Positions 55,099-64,000 of a stretch of DNA of 64,000 bases are shown piece by piece (position 1 is the stretch's first letter; the number at the start of each line of letters is the position of its first letter). The DNA is taken from assembly GCF_000835495.1 (NCBI RefSeq), contig NW_015622541.1, positions 7,068,001-7,132,000 of the forward strand. Reading direction: 5' to 3'. The notes under the pieces were generated by a model. That model was given only the letters and a program-made list of their open reading frames with translations. It was not told the origin of the DNA and did no database searches. The position numbers and the translations under genes were made by a program. The DNA is from Cladophialophora immunda (lineage: Eukaryota; Ascomycota; Eurotiomycetes; Chaetothyriales; Herpotrichiellaceae).

Positions 55099-56436
55099 CT
55101 ATGGATTAGCCTTGACAAAGTCCACACCCTTCTGAATGTTCTTCTTCAGGTCTGGAAATGCGGTCAGTATTGCGTGATTTTAGGTTCTCGGAGAGTTCAA
55201 ACTCACCTCCCATGCATGCCTCCAGTAGATTCTCCTCGTACTTGTTGATGCGACCGACCTCGTGGATCTTCTGGACTCCGTCGGGACCAAGCTCAACTCG
55301 GGAGGAGAAGAAATCAATGCCCTGGTCCTTGTACAAGGGGCTGTCGACGAACGTGCACTCAACCACACCCTTCTCGCCCTGCGCGGCCTTGAGCAAGCTC
55401 TCGGCAAATCGAGCACCGGCCATAGCCATGGACAGAGTGGCGGAGCCGGCACCATCCTTGGCCTTGACGACTTCATCACCACCGAATTGGATTCGGTTGA
55501 TCAAGGCATCCAGCTTCTCACCGGTGATGTCCGGGTGGCCAGACTGGGAGATCAAGGGGACGATGGTGACGCCCGAATGTCCACCAACGACGGTGATGTT
55601 CTCATTCGCCGGGTCTGTTCCCTTGACTTCGGAGACGAACTTGGAGGCACGGACGATATCGAGCGTGGTGACACCAAAGAGACGCTTGGGGTTGTAGACA
55701 CCCTTGCTCTTGAAGACCTCGGCGCAGATGGGGACAGTCGAGTTGACCTTTCCAGAATCGTCAGCTGCATTTATCGGGTGTGCCAGGGCAGGGCTGTTTC
55801 GTATTCACATACCGGGTTGGAGATGATCAGAAGGTTGGCGTTGGGCGCAGCATCAGCCACAGCCTTTGCGAGGTCCCGGACGATGCTGGCGTTGGTGTTG
55901 AACAGATCTACAACCCGTCAGCAACTACATCCTAGACATTGTAGAAGCCGTCTCTTCTTACCATCACGAGTCATGCCAGGCTTTCGGGGGACGCCGGCGG
56001 GAATGAGGACAACGTCACTTCCTTCCAGACACTCTCGGAGACCCGAAGGAGTTGGGTCGTAGCCCTTGACGGTGCTCCTCGTGTTGATGTGGCTGATATC
56101 AGCTGCGACACCTGTGTATTTGCAGTCTTTGATCAACATCTTTTCTCATCACCACGCAAGCTGTGGACAGACGGACCTGGACCCAGGCGGATATCGTAGA
56201 GGGCTAACTGCGAGACACGGGGGTTGAGCTTCATCAACAGCGACAGCGGCTGGCCGATACCACCGGCGGCACCGAGGACTGCAACTTTGGAGGACTGTGC
56301 CGGGGTTTAGACATTAGCATGAGGTTCGTAACGATGGAAACGACTTGGTGTGACGGTGAGAGGAACAAACCTGTCTAGCAGACGCCGAGAAAGCTCGACG
56401 CTGGACCTGTCCGAACATTTGCCTGGCGAAAGACAT
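55099..56436 (-). CDS. MDH1: Mitochondrial malate dehydrogenase
   Basis: TCA-cycle enzyme converting malate and oxaloacetate with NAD. Six exons (56436-56371, 56294-56177, 56111-55962, 55907-55813, 55747-55207, 55151-55099) join to 340 residues, the usual length. Exon 1 is a presequence ([21 protein letters not shown]). Then [17 protein letters not shown] (NAD site), [20 protein letters not shown] (active-site loop with the substrate arginines), [26 protein letters not shown], and [14 protein letters not shown] holding the catalytic His. The last exon adds [17 protein letters not shown]. The second intron begins GTCCGT, a weak but frame-restoring donor. Confidence 0.97.
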
Positions 56437-57370
56437 GGTGGGCTAAGACAAGAAGAAGAGATTCCAGAGAAAACCAAGGGGGCCGGGATTGGGACAAATG
56501 AGACGAGATGTTGGAAGAGAGAGAGGGAGTGAGTGATAGATGAAGCTGGCGTGATAATATCTGCGAGGAGATGTGCTCTGTGAAAAGGTTTACACCGCAA
56601 GCTCTCTGCTCTAGGCCCGCGGGCCCATCTCCAATGGACGGATCACTCTGGGCTGCTCGCTTGGGTTGCCGTAGCCGCAGTCCCGAGCTTCCTTGGAGAA
56701 GCAAACAACCCCCAATGCTGCCCTCTCGCCCCCTTTCTGCTCGCCCTCGTGACTTGGGCTTGGCATTTCTTGCTCCGGGTGTCCGGCCTGTTCCACCCCG
56801 GTTGATCCGATGCTCCATCCCTCTCTACAATGGACGAATTGATAGAAGATGGAGCTCCTCATCCCACCACCTATTGTATAAATGCCTCAAGACTACCTAT
56901 GTTTGTGGGGAGCCGCACGATGAGACTCGGCTGGGACGATGACGCACGCTTTCATTTTCAAGGGCGACACGTATAATGACTGGGCCAGCCAGAAATGGAA
57001 TGAATGGCGAGAATACGACACGACTGCTGCTCGATCAGCTCATCTCTCTTTTTCCCATCCTCAATCAGAGCAGACCTCCATGGTCATGATAAGACTCCCT
57101 TAGAGGACGAACCTGTGCACTCAAGCTCGGATGGTCGATTGATTCATGCTTGAGAAAGGAGGAACTGACACTCGCTCCCACCAGACGGGTACATTTACCC
57201 TTATATCTCTTGAATCACATACCGACAACTAAAGTCTTGCCATCCATCTTGTGCTCATTAACGCATCCCCATCACTTTGCGCTTTGTTCATTACATAGTA
57301 TACCTCTGCAAAGTAAGCGACTGCTCCAGCCCATGAACGTCGTCCAATCCATGCATCTCTCTCCCAGGGC
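56437..57370. other. Intergenic region
   Basis: 930 bp upstream of malate dehydrogenase and downstream of the MFS gene; no supported feature. Confidence 0.5.
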
Positions 57371-59510
57371 TCAGCCCATATTACTCTCTGGCCCCGTCGC
57401 CTGCATCCCAAAGAAGACAAAGAGATCATGTCTCGTCCACCAGCTCCTCAACCTCTTCCCGAACATATATACGGGAGCGGCAAGCAGACACATGGCCAAG
57501 GTAGTGCCTCCGAACGTGAACATCTGTGGCGCGAGTCATTAGCACATTCTATCTCACCCTCGCTGACAACTCTAGCAGGAGCGGCGGAAGAGCGGCCCCT
57601 GCCGGACCAGCCAGAAGACCAAGACACTGTCCCTTTACGGAGACATGCACAGTTCTTTTCCCCGGTGCAAGTTTGAGGTTAAAGGGACGGGACGACTTAC
57701 AATTTCCTCGGGACCTTTGGCGGCGACCCAATTGTTGGCGAAGTTGGAGAGGCCGTAGAACATGAAGTTCTGTATTTCGAGCACTCTTAGCGTCCAAACG
57801 GATGGTCTTGATGGGGTGAGGCTGCTTGAGGGGACAGCAATCATACCTTGAAGAACATATTCATCACGAACATCTCGTTGCTCTGGCTACGGAAGGCGTC
57901 CAGCCCGTACGACATGGTCGACCACACGCCAATGAGGACACCGACCATCATCAAACCTTGACAGAAGGCGCAGAGGACCGCATTGGAGCCATGGGCCATG
58001 GTGTAGCCGAAGAAGAACATACCAAACCCGGCAAATACGGCGCAGGGAAGCATAAATACCAGTCGGAACTCGGGCTCGCTGATTTTTCATTCAGTCAAAA
58101 TCGGCTCTTTTCATCTCCCGATTGAGGAGCAGGGGGAAACTTACTAAGTCCCTTTGTTCTTGATCGTCATCCATTTTACCACGCGATCTCCAGTCAATGC
58201 CACAATGATGGACCCAATCATTCCGCCGATGAATGGCCCTGCTCCAATGTAGCCGATCTGGGCGGGATCAAACAACCAGGGCGGCCCTGCAAAAATGCCG
58301 GCCAGAATGATCGCCGAGCCGACGTACCAAGCACAAAGCAGACCCGAGACAATGATGGAGTAGCATCCGGCTGGATTGAGGAGGGTGAGGAACATCCCCA
58401 GGACCCACTTGAGGATGTTGTCGTGGGAGAAGATGCCGTTGTAGAACTTGAGTTCCTGGACAAACGTCTTCTTGGGAGGGATGCGTGAGGAAGCCGCGGA
58501 GGATTCGTTAAGCTCTTTGACGGCAATGGCGTGCTCACGGTGTTCTTCTTGGGCCTTTTCAATCTGCTCAAACGTCTCGACCTTGACGATGTCGGTCTCG
58601 TAGATGGACTCGCGACGATACGTCGTCTCTGGGACGAAGAAGAACATGAGCACGAACTGGAGGACCAGGAATATTTGGAACAGGTGGAAAAGCCAGAGCA
58701 GGCCTAGGTTGTTGAACACCTGGCCGCAGATGATCGAGGCCAGACTGGAGGCCGAGTTCAGGATGAAGTTGATGGTTGAAATCCGGAGCCCCCGTTGATG
58801 CACGCAGTAGAGATCCCCGACGGCGGCGACAATCAGGGATTCAAACGCGCTGGTCGAGAATCCCTGCACGATTCGAGCCGCGAGGAGGTAGTTGTAGCTT
58901 ATCTTCGACTCGCCGATTGCGGTCCCGATGATGCAGATGAGAGTTGACACAATGAATACAGGCCGTTTGCCGTATCTGCGGCTAAATGCACACACAAATG
59001 GGCCAGCGCAACCGGCAGCAAGGATGTTGTAGCCCGATACCATGACCGTGGTTGTAAGATCTGTATTGATTTCCTGGGCGATAGCAAAGTATGAAGCATT
59101 CAAGAAAGGACCCTATCGGGCAGTTAGTATGCAGATACTTCGCCACCATCGCTGCCCAGGCGTACGTTTGTTGCCGCGTTCAACATCGCACCGAAACAGA
59201 GAATCCAGATAATGGCCTCTTTCTTCAAGAGAGACCAGTTGAGCGGATCATTGGGATCATCGCTCGGCTGCGGAGAGAGCACGATATGGGAGTTCTTGCC
59301 CGTGCCATGCTTGAGGTTCGCTGTCTGAGCTTCTGCATGGGCAGCCTCGTCGTTCAAGAGGACCGTCCCAGGCACATGCGGAAGTTTGGTATCTGGATCG
59401 AAGCAGCGTCAGCATCGAGCGGTGGGGTTTCGAGGGGGAACTGTGGAATGTGACAGTCCGTTCACAGAAGCAGACGTCAAGCACCGACCTTCCAAGACAC
59501 CGAGTCCCAT
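57371..59510 (-). CDS. MFS transporter of the fungal drug:H+ antiporter / polyamine (HOL1-like) type
   Basis: Six exons (59510-59489, 59392-59166, 59112-58145, 58078-57847, 57769-57701, 57523-57371), 556 residues, plasma-membrane proton-coupled carrier. The tiny first exon encodes MGLGVLE and splices to DTKLPHVPGTVLLND. The pre-TM1 signature DDPNDPLNWS is present. Twelve hydrophobic segments can be traced, with the TM2-3 loop FSRRYGKRPVF (motif A) and a cytosolic loop after TM6 (about 90 residues, ETTYRRESIY to KTFVQELKFYNG). The C-terminal half runs EPEFRLVFMLP, FGYTMAHGSNAVL, NFMFYGLSNFANNWVA and, in the last exon, FGGTTLAMCLLAAPVYMFGKRLRSWWTRHDL. Substrate unknown; no cluster partner nearby. 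Confidence 0.93.
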
Positions 59511-61414
59511 ATTTGTTGATACTCTATAGATTTCTGGAAGCAAGTTTACGGAGCAGAGTCGAGGATGATCGGGTGCTATGACAGCAGCAAGGTCTCGACG
59601 ACAGCGCGGTACGTGGAACGACGCAGATCACTTCCAGGACCTCTTGAACTCGGGAGGAGAGCGAGGTTATATGCCTGGACGTGAGTCCCGCGCATTTTGT
59701 GGGATAAAACCCCCAAGCGAAGCAATTGAAATCATCTGCGATTGCCCCAACTTCTCCATGTCCTTCCACACACTCCACATGTCTCGATCGAGTTGGTTCC
59801 ACGGGTCTGCCGTATAGCAACACGAGGTCGAGTCATCTGTGATCTTTGGGCCGTGACCAAGAGCTGCCAAGAGGGCAAAAAGCAAGAAAGGCGCGCTGGT
59901 ATAGGATGACGGAAGGCTAGTGAGTCTTCAGTGGCGCGAAAGAGGCGACCATGTCTGGGCCTGGATCGATGGTCGTCTGCCAGTGGAGACCGCCAGACAA
60001 GCCTTGCGTACTTGGTACAGGCATTCCTGGCTAAAAGCTGGCACCCCTCCGCAGTAGGTCTCATCAGCCCCAGTCGAAAGGTTGGGGAATCCGGGGAGCA
60101 TATCCACCAGCTGGTCGCTGGTCGCACGAAAATGCGGAGGTTCTCCACTTGCCTTCCATCTGAAGAGACTTGCTTCTAGTAGACCACAGAGGGTTCAACA
60201 GCACCACGCTTTCATTCGCTGTTGCCATTGCCAGCTAACAGTTCTCAGCAGATATCCAGATCGGTTGAGTATAGGCGGTAAACAGGCAACGTGGCACGGT
60301 AGCCCATTGATAGGACGGCGGCCAAAAGAGAGAGAGAGATTGGCGTACCGAAGGAGCCTTGTAGATTGCATCTTGGCTGGAAAGCAGCAGTGTGATACCT
60401 TCGTGGAGTTCAGTCGATCTTGGCCGGAATAATCCCACTCGCATATGCCCAGGTTTGGGGTGGGTGAAGCGACTTTGGTTGATGCTCTGGATGCTCGACA
60501 GGGCCGCTCTTCACATCTGCGCTGTGAGGATGGACTGCCAACAGTCCCTCATGTTGAATTCCATCTCTTTTCCATCAGAAACCTGATGATGCCAACGCGG
60601 ACCAACGAAAGCTGTAAGAAACGAGGCATCTGCGAGGACCGCCTCAACTTGATAGAGCACACCATGTCTCGTCAAAACCTGTTGTCTGATGTGATCGTCA
60701 TCGGTATAGACTGACAGTTTGGAAACCAACGGCATCAGCATTCCGCACTCCGGGTGCAAATACGAGCTCTCCACACTCGACATGTGGAGTTTGTTCTATC
60801 TTTCTGCTGTCTTGTGCTTTCTGCCAATACTTAGAAGCACAAGACACTGTCTGCTGTAATTATCCCAACCGGAAATGCCAATCCGCGGTTTTCCTGGAGG
60901 TCCTTCAGGAGGTCAATCATGGTACGGGGGTTGAGATCGGCCCGGAAGACTGGGTTGGGTGTGGTGTTACACAGCAGAAGAAGAGGAGTTGACTTGGACA
61001 ACATGCGATTCAAGGCGGAGGATTGCTGAATCAGAGGGCAACATGGCTCAATCTGTTTCACAGTGAAGGGTAGGCGAGTAGTAGCGAAGAGGGTATTGTC
61101 TGTGGTCATGTCAGCAGCTGCTCAGCTGTGTGTGTTTAAGTACTGGCTGAATACGCAGCCATAAGGGGTTGGCCAGAGAATTGGACAAGAGTCAGAGAAG
61201 ATGGAAATCCGGCGAGGTTTAAGATGGCGAGACACTCTCATACAGTGACTGCGCCCAACAACTAGCCACACTCATGGACTCTGCTAACAATGCTTCTAGG
61301 TACCTAGGTAGGTAACTGCCGATGGATGGTCTTCCATTGTGTATCGACATTGACGACGGCCTCTTCAGCCTGGCCGTCCTCCTCGTCTGCGCCTTTCTCC
61401 CCACCGTCTGTTGT
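59511..61414. other. Long intergenic region
   Basis: About 1.9 kb upstream of the MFS gene. A 92-codon minus frame at 60831-61109 is unrecognised. A TACCTAGG-type element lies at 61295-61315. Confidence 0.45.
61295..61315. repeat. TACCTAGG-type palindromic element, copy 5
   Basis: TCTAGGTACCTAGGTAGGTA, the longest copy in the window. Confidence 0.7.
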
Positions 61415-61766
61415 TCATCTCACCTCGTCATTGTGCTGCTGTGTTCTATTTCTGCAAAATCTTGTTGCACCCCATCTGCAGTCACCTCGTAGCATGGCAT
61501 GCTGGTCCCACACGTTGTTCTGCACCCTGCCAATGGCGCGGTAGAACTCGTTTTCTGGGACTCTACAAATGCCTCCAGGCTATCCCATTCCTTTTCATGT
61601 GACTCCCTTTTAGCCTGTTCTTTTGATGGCGGCGGCCTGGGCGGCGGCCTGCTGAGCCCATTCAAAAGCAGCCCATTTATCGACATGGGATGACGCTGCG
61701 CCCATGTCAGTGGATTCATCTCAGCCGCAACGCCGATCCCCATGGACTCCAAAAAGATTTACCCAT
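61415..61766 (-). CDS. Possible small multi-exon gene, unrecognised
   Basis: Coding-like pieces follow the ubiquitin protease on the same strand. Exon 1 would be only ATGG (61766-61763), then a textbook 67-nt intron (61696-61762; GTAAAT...CACTGAC...GCGCAG), then ASSHVDKWAAFEWAQQAAAQ and AAIKRT, giving an N-terminus MASSHVDKW. About 100 nt further a frame reads VPENEFYRAIGRVQNN then VWDQHAMLRG, preceded by a TTTGTAGAG acceptor-like site. Joining these two needs a GC-AG intron (about 52 nt), which is rare. The amino-acid texture is protein-like but I recognise no family, and the 3' end is arbitrary. It could instead be a decayed gene. Confidence 0.28.
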
Positions 61767-61793
61767 CGAGCGAGCATATCTCGGCTCCTCCGA

Positions 61794-64000
61794 TTAAGCT
61801 GCAGGATTGAACCTCAACTCGTTATTATTCGCCGGATCAGCCTGCAACTCCATGACCGGCGGATCGTCGACATCATCATTATCATCATGCACACTCATGT
61901 TCACCGGCCTCGACATTCCACGTCCAGACGTACCTATCCCCGATGCGATCTCATCAGGAGGAGGCGCGCTCTCTCTGGTACCACGGTTGTGTCCGAAGTC
62001 TTCATGGTGCATGACAGGCCCAGCTTCACTGCTGTATAGAGCAATATCATCGTCGGGGTTGTGATGGATCGAACCCGCGTCCTCCACATCCGTGAAGCTT
62101 GGTGCTGGACTGCAATCATTCCCTTCAACGCGCGTACTGTCGTTGGAACTGCCCTTGTCACCAAACATTCCTTCCTCTTCCGAATTGGCTGGCGCTCGCT
62201 GCGTCGAGGTCTCTAAGCGCGCAAAATCCCACGTCTGCTGTGACCACTGGAAATCCATGCTGACACCTTCATCGACGTCAGCTTCTGCCGGGGCGTCGTC
62301 ATATCCTGGAGGCTGCTCGAATTCGCCACCACTACTGGCTGCTGTTGGCAGCATCAAGCTCGGTGGACTTTCTGTTCCGGCTAATAGACCTCGAGTCTGC
62401 CGACTTCCTTCTCCCGGCGCCGAGCCACCCGGTCCCACTCCCACGCGGTGACCGTGACCGACTGGAAAAGCGCTCGACGACCCATTGTGGGAGGAGTCGC
62501 CGAGACGCCGACCTTCCCCCGTCACCGGAGAAGAGTCACGCGAGTCTTGCGGCAGTTCAGAGTCGGCTGCGGCATCGTTGTTGTTGGTGTTCGATTCTTC
62601 GAGGAGTTCCTGAAGCTTGGATCCACCTAAAGGGTGCTCCGACCGTCTACGATAGAACAAGAGGTACGCAGCACTGGTTACGACCGATCTCGGGTCCGTT
62701 TTCGACGAGACATGAGAGTCTAATGCGGTTAGCAGAGCCGGCAAATGGGATCCGAGCAACTCACCATTGTATTCATACCAGCTGTTGTTATAAAAGTTCT
62801 TCGCGTACGCCGTGTAGTGACCGCCTCCCAAGCCTCCGTAATGGTTGTCAACGGCGATCAAGTCATACACCAAGCTCTTGCCATCTTGCTGATCTCTCAC
62901 CATCTCCGAAAGATCGAGTCCTTCTGTGGGGTAATCAACTCTCACCTCAAGTTTGTCGCGGAAGTTTCTGTTAGAACTGAACCGCTTAAGGTGCATGACA
63001 AGGATATCGGGTGCTTTCCATAACTCAAACATTTTGTCGGCTCGGCGGTGTTCCTTGCATCGAGGACAGTACCAAGCGTTCTGCTCAGATAGCGTTTCGG
63101 ATTTGCCAAATTCGTTCAGACAATCTACCAACGTGATGCCATGCTTCTTGCGATTGTTTCGCTGCTCGCGTTTCGCCGCAATCTCTGCGTCGGGCAGAAG
63201 ACCCACGCTTTTCCATGTCGGCAGGCCGCGAAAGCCCTCGACGCCATCATCGCCGCCGCCAAATAAAGCATCATAGCCCTCTTGGCTCCAGTCGAGGATG
63301 ATGGCTTCGCCCGGTCGGATGAGGTCGCCGGTTTGGGCTTTGGGTAACGGTTGAGGAGGCGGCAAAGGTGATCGGCGATGCGCGCGTCTGGCGGAGAACT
63401 TACCCCTGTTTTTATTCTTGCCGTACTTGTTCGCTTTCTTATTCCGGCTGGGCAGGATCTCCTGGGGTTCTTGCAACTCGGATTCGGAGTCAGGACCAGA
63501 GGGGATGACTGGGCTGGCTTCCGATCCAGACTCGTTGCTGTCCATAGGCGTGTCGTCATTCTCAACATCTGCAAGCTCATCGTCACTCTCTGCAGAGCCG
63601 CTCTCACCATTCGCAAGAGCAAGGGCGCCAGTTGACTTCGTCGAACGAGATACTGGTTTGGGGATTCTGTTCTTGATACACTCGTATTCTCCACTCTCTG
63701 AGATCTGACTCCAGCCAGTGGGAATGCCCTCCCCAGTGGTAGTGGCCTGAACGTCGAAAAGCTGTTGGAAACGACGGGGTATGGGCGAATTAGAGTGCAG
63801 TAGCTTCTGTAAACCAGCGTCGGTGGGCTGAGGCCTCAGCTCAGGAGCTTGACTAGCGTCTCGCATGGATACATCTACGAGGCCATCTTCGCCTTGCACA
63901 GAGTTGGCTGTAGGAAGACCCGAGCCAGAACTGGACATGTCGTCCGTCATGACCATAGTGTCTGACCCTTCCGGTGTCCCCACCCCATCTTCCGACGGAT
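61794..64000 (-). CDS. Ubiquitin-specific protease (UBP12/USP15-like), 5' end cut by window edge
   Basis: C-terminal part of a USP deubiquitinase. The frame is open to base 64000. Visible: the split between catalytic sub-boxes containing a long charged linker (KYGKNKNRGKFSARR and acidic runs), zinc-ribbon Cys pair YCPRC, the LKRFSSNRNFRDKLEV block, the His box GGLGGGHYTAYAKN, and SAAYLLFYRRR ending the fold. The Cys box and any DUSP/UBL domain must lie outside. A 45-nt intron (62720-62764; GTGAGT...TGCTAAC...TTAG) is stop-free and in frame; removing it restores WYEYNDSHVSSKTDPRSVV. A 300-residue disordered tail ends PPVMELQADPANNNEL. Layout resembles yeast Ubp12, but orthology cannot be settled from a partial gene. 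Confidence 0.92.
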   Translation of the reverse strand, partial: PSEDGVGTPEGSDTMVMTDDMSSSGSGLPTANSVQGEDGLVDVSMRDASQAPELRPQPTDAGLQKLLHSNSPIPRRFQQLFDVQATTTGEGIPTGWSQISESGEYECIKNRIPKPVSRSTKSTGALALANGESGSAESDDELADVENDDTPMDSNESGSEASPVIPSGPDSESELQEPQEILPSRNKKANKYGKNKNRGKFSARRAHRRSPLPPPQPLPKAQTGDLIRPGEAIILDWSQEGYDALFGGGDDGVEGFRGLPTWKSVGLLPDAEIAAKREQRNNRKKHGITLVDCLNEFGKSETLSEQNAWYCPRCKEHRRADKMFELWKAPDILVMHLKRFSSNRNFRDKLEVRVDYPTEGLDLSEMVRDQQDGKSLVYDLIAVDNHYGGLGGGHYTAYAKNFYNNSWYEYNGELLGSHLPALLTALDSHVSSKTDPRSVVTSAAYLLFYRRRSEHPLGGSKLQELLEESNTNNNDAAADSELPQDSRDSSPVTGEGRRLGDSSHNGSSSAFPVGHGHRVGVGPGGSAPGEGSRQTRGLLAGTESPPSLMLPTAASSGGEFEQPPGYDDAPAEADVDEGVSMDFQWSQQTWDFARLETSTQRAPANSEEEGMFGDKGSSNDSTRVEGNDCSPAPSFTDVEDAGSIHHNPDDDIALYSSEAGPVMHHEDFGHNRGTRESAPPPDEIASGIGTSGRGMSRPVNMSVHDDNDDVDDPPVMELQADPANNNELRFNPAA

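Noticed and set aside
60831..61109. 92-codon minus frame in the MFS/USP gap
   Set aside because: Reasonable composition but unrecognised, no flanking exon signals I could connect; not enough support for a gene.

Overview
The window is nuclear DNA of a filamentous ascomycete (Pezizomycotina; class not assigned). Genes are interrupted by short GT-AG introns of 45-177 nt with CTGAC/CTAAC-type branch points. The families are typically fungal: HET domain, NACHT STAND proteins, Zn2Cys6 regulators, UstYa/DUF3328, BMS1, a WHI5-like repressor and an MFS drug/polyamine-type carrier. I rebuilt exon structures by hand. In total I support 20 protein genes with good confidence, two of them cut by the window edges, plus one doubtful small gene.

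Layout. 0-13 kb (accessory, self/non-self flavour): a HET-domain gene running off the left edge, a membrane-anchored GH43 glycosidase, a CA microsatellite, a gene-free stretch with at least seven copies of a short dispersed motif, a NACHT NTPase fused to C2H2 zinc fingers, and a SNF2/RING ATPase. 15-24 kb: a DUF1275 membrane protein, a regulator with two tandem Zn2Cys6 clusters, a BCS1-like AAA ATPase and a SET-MYND protein. 24-29.5 kb: a secreted, highly repetitive precursor with Kex2-type sites, beside two UstYa-family (DUF3328) oxidase genes. This has the composition of a fungal ribosomal-peptide (dikaritin-type RiPP) locus and is the best candidate here for an undescribed system. 29.7-36 kb: housekeeping BMS1 and a WHI5-like G1/S repressor. 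36.8-42 kb: a CAP/PR-1 secreted protein, a glutathione-transferase-like protein and a short-chain dehydrogenase. 42.8-64 kb: an AAA ATPase with a charged tail, a CCCH zinc-finger protein, an NADP-dependent medium-chain reductase with alternative mitochondrial/cytosolic starts, an RBR ubiquitin ligase, mitochondrial malate dehydrogenase, an MFS transporter, and a ubiquitin protease running off the right edge.

How genes may work together. The repeat precursor and the first UstYa gene are divergent across 1.1 kb and the second UstYa gene follows on the same strand; no P450, tyrosinase, methyltransferase or dedicated transporter lies in the same block, so the set would be minimal or incomplete. 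The remaining genes are individually transcribed and mostly unrelated. No tRNA, rRNA, CRISPR or intact transposon was recognised.
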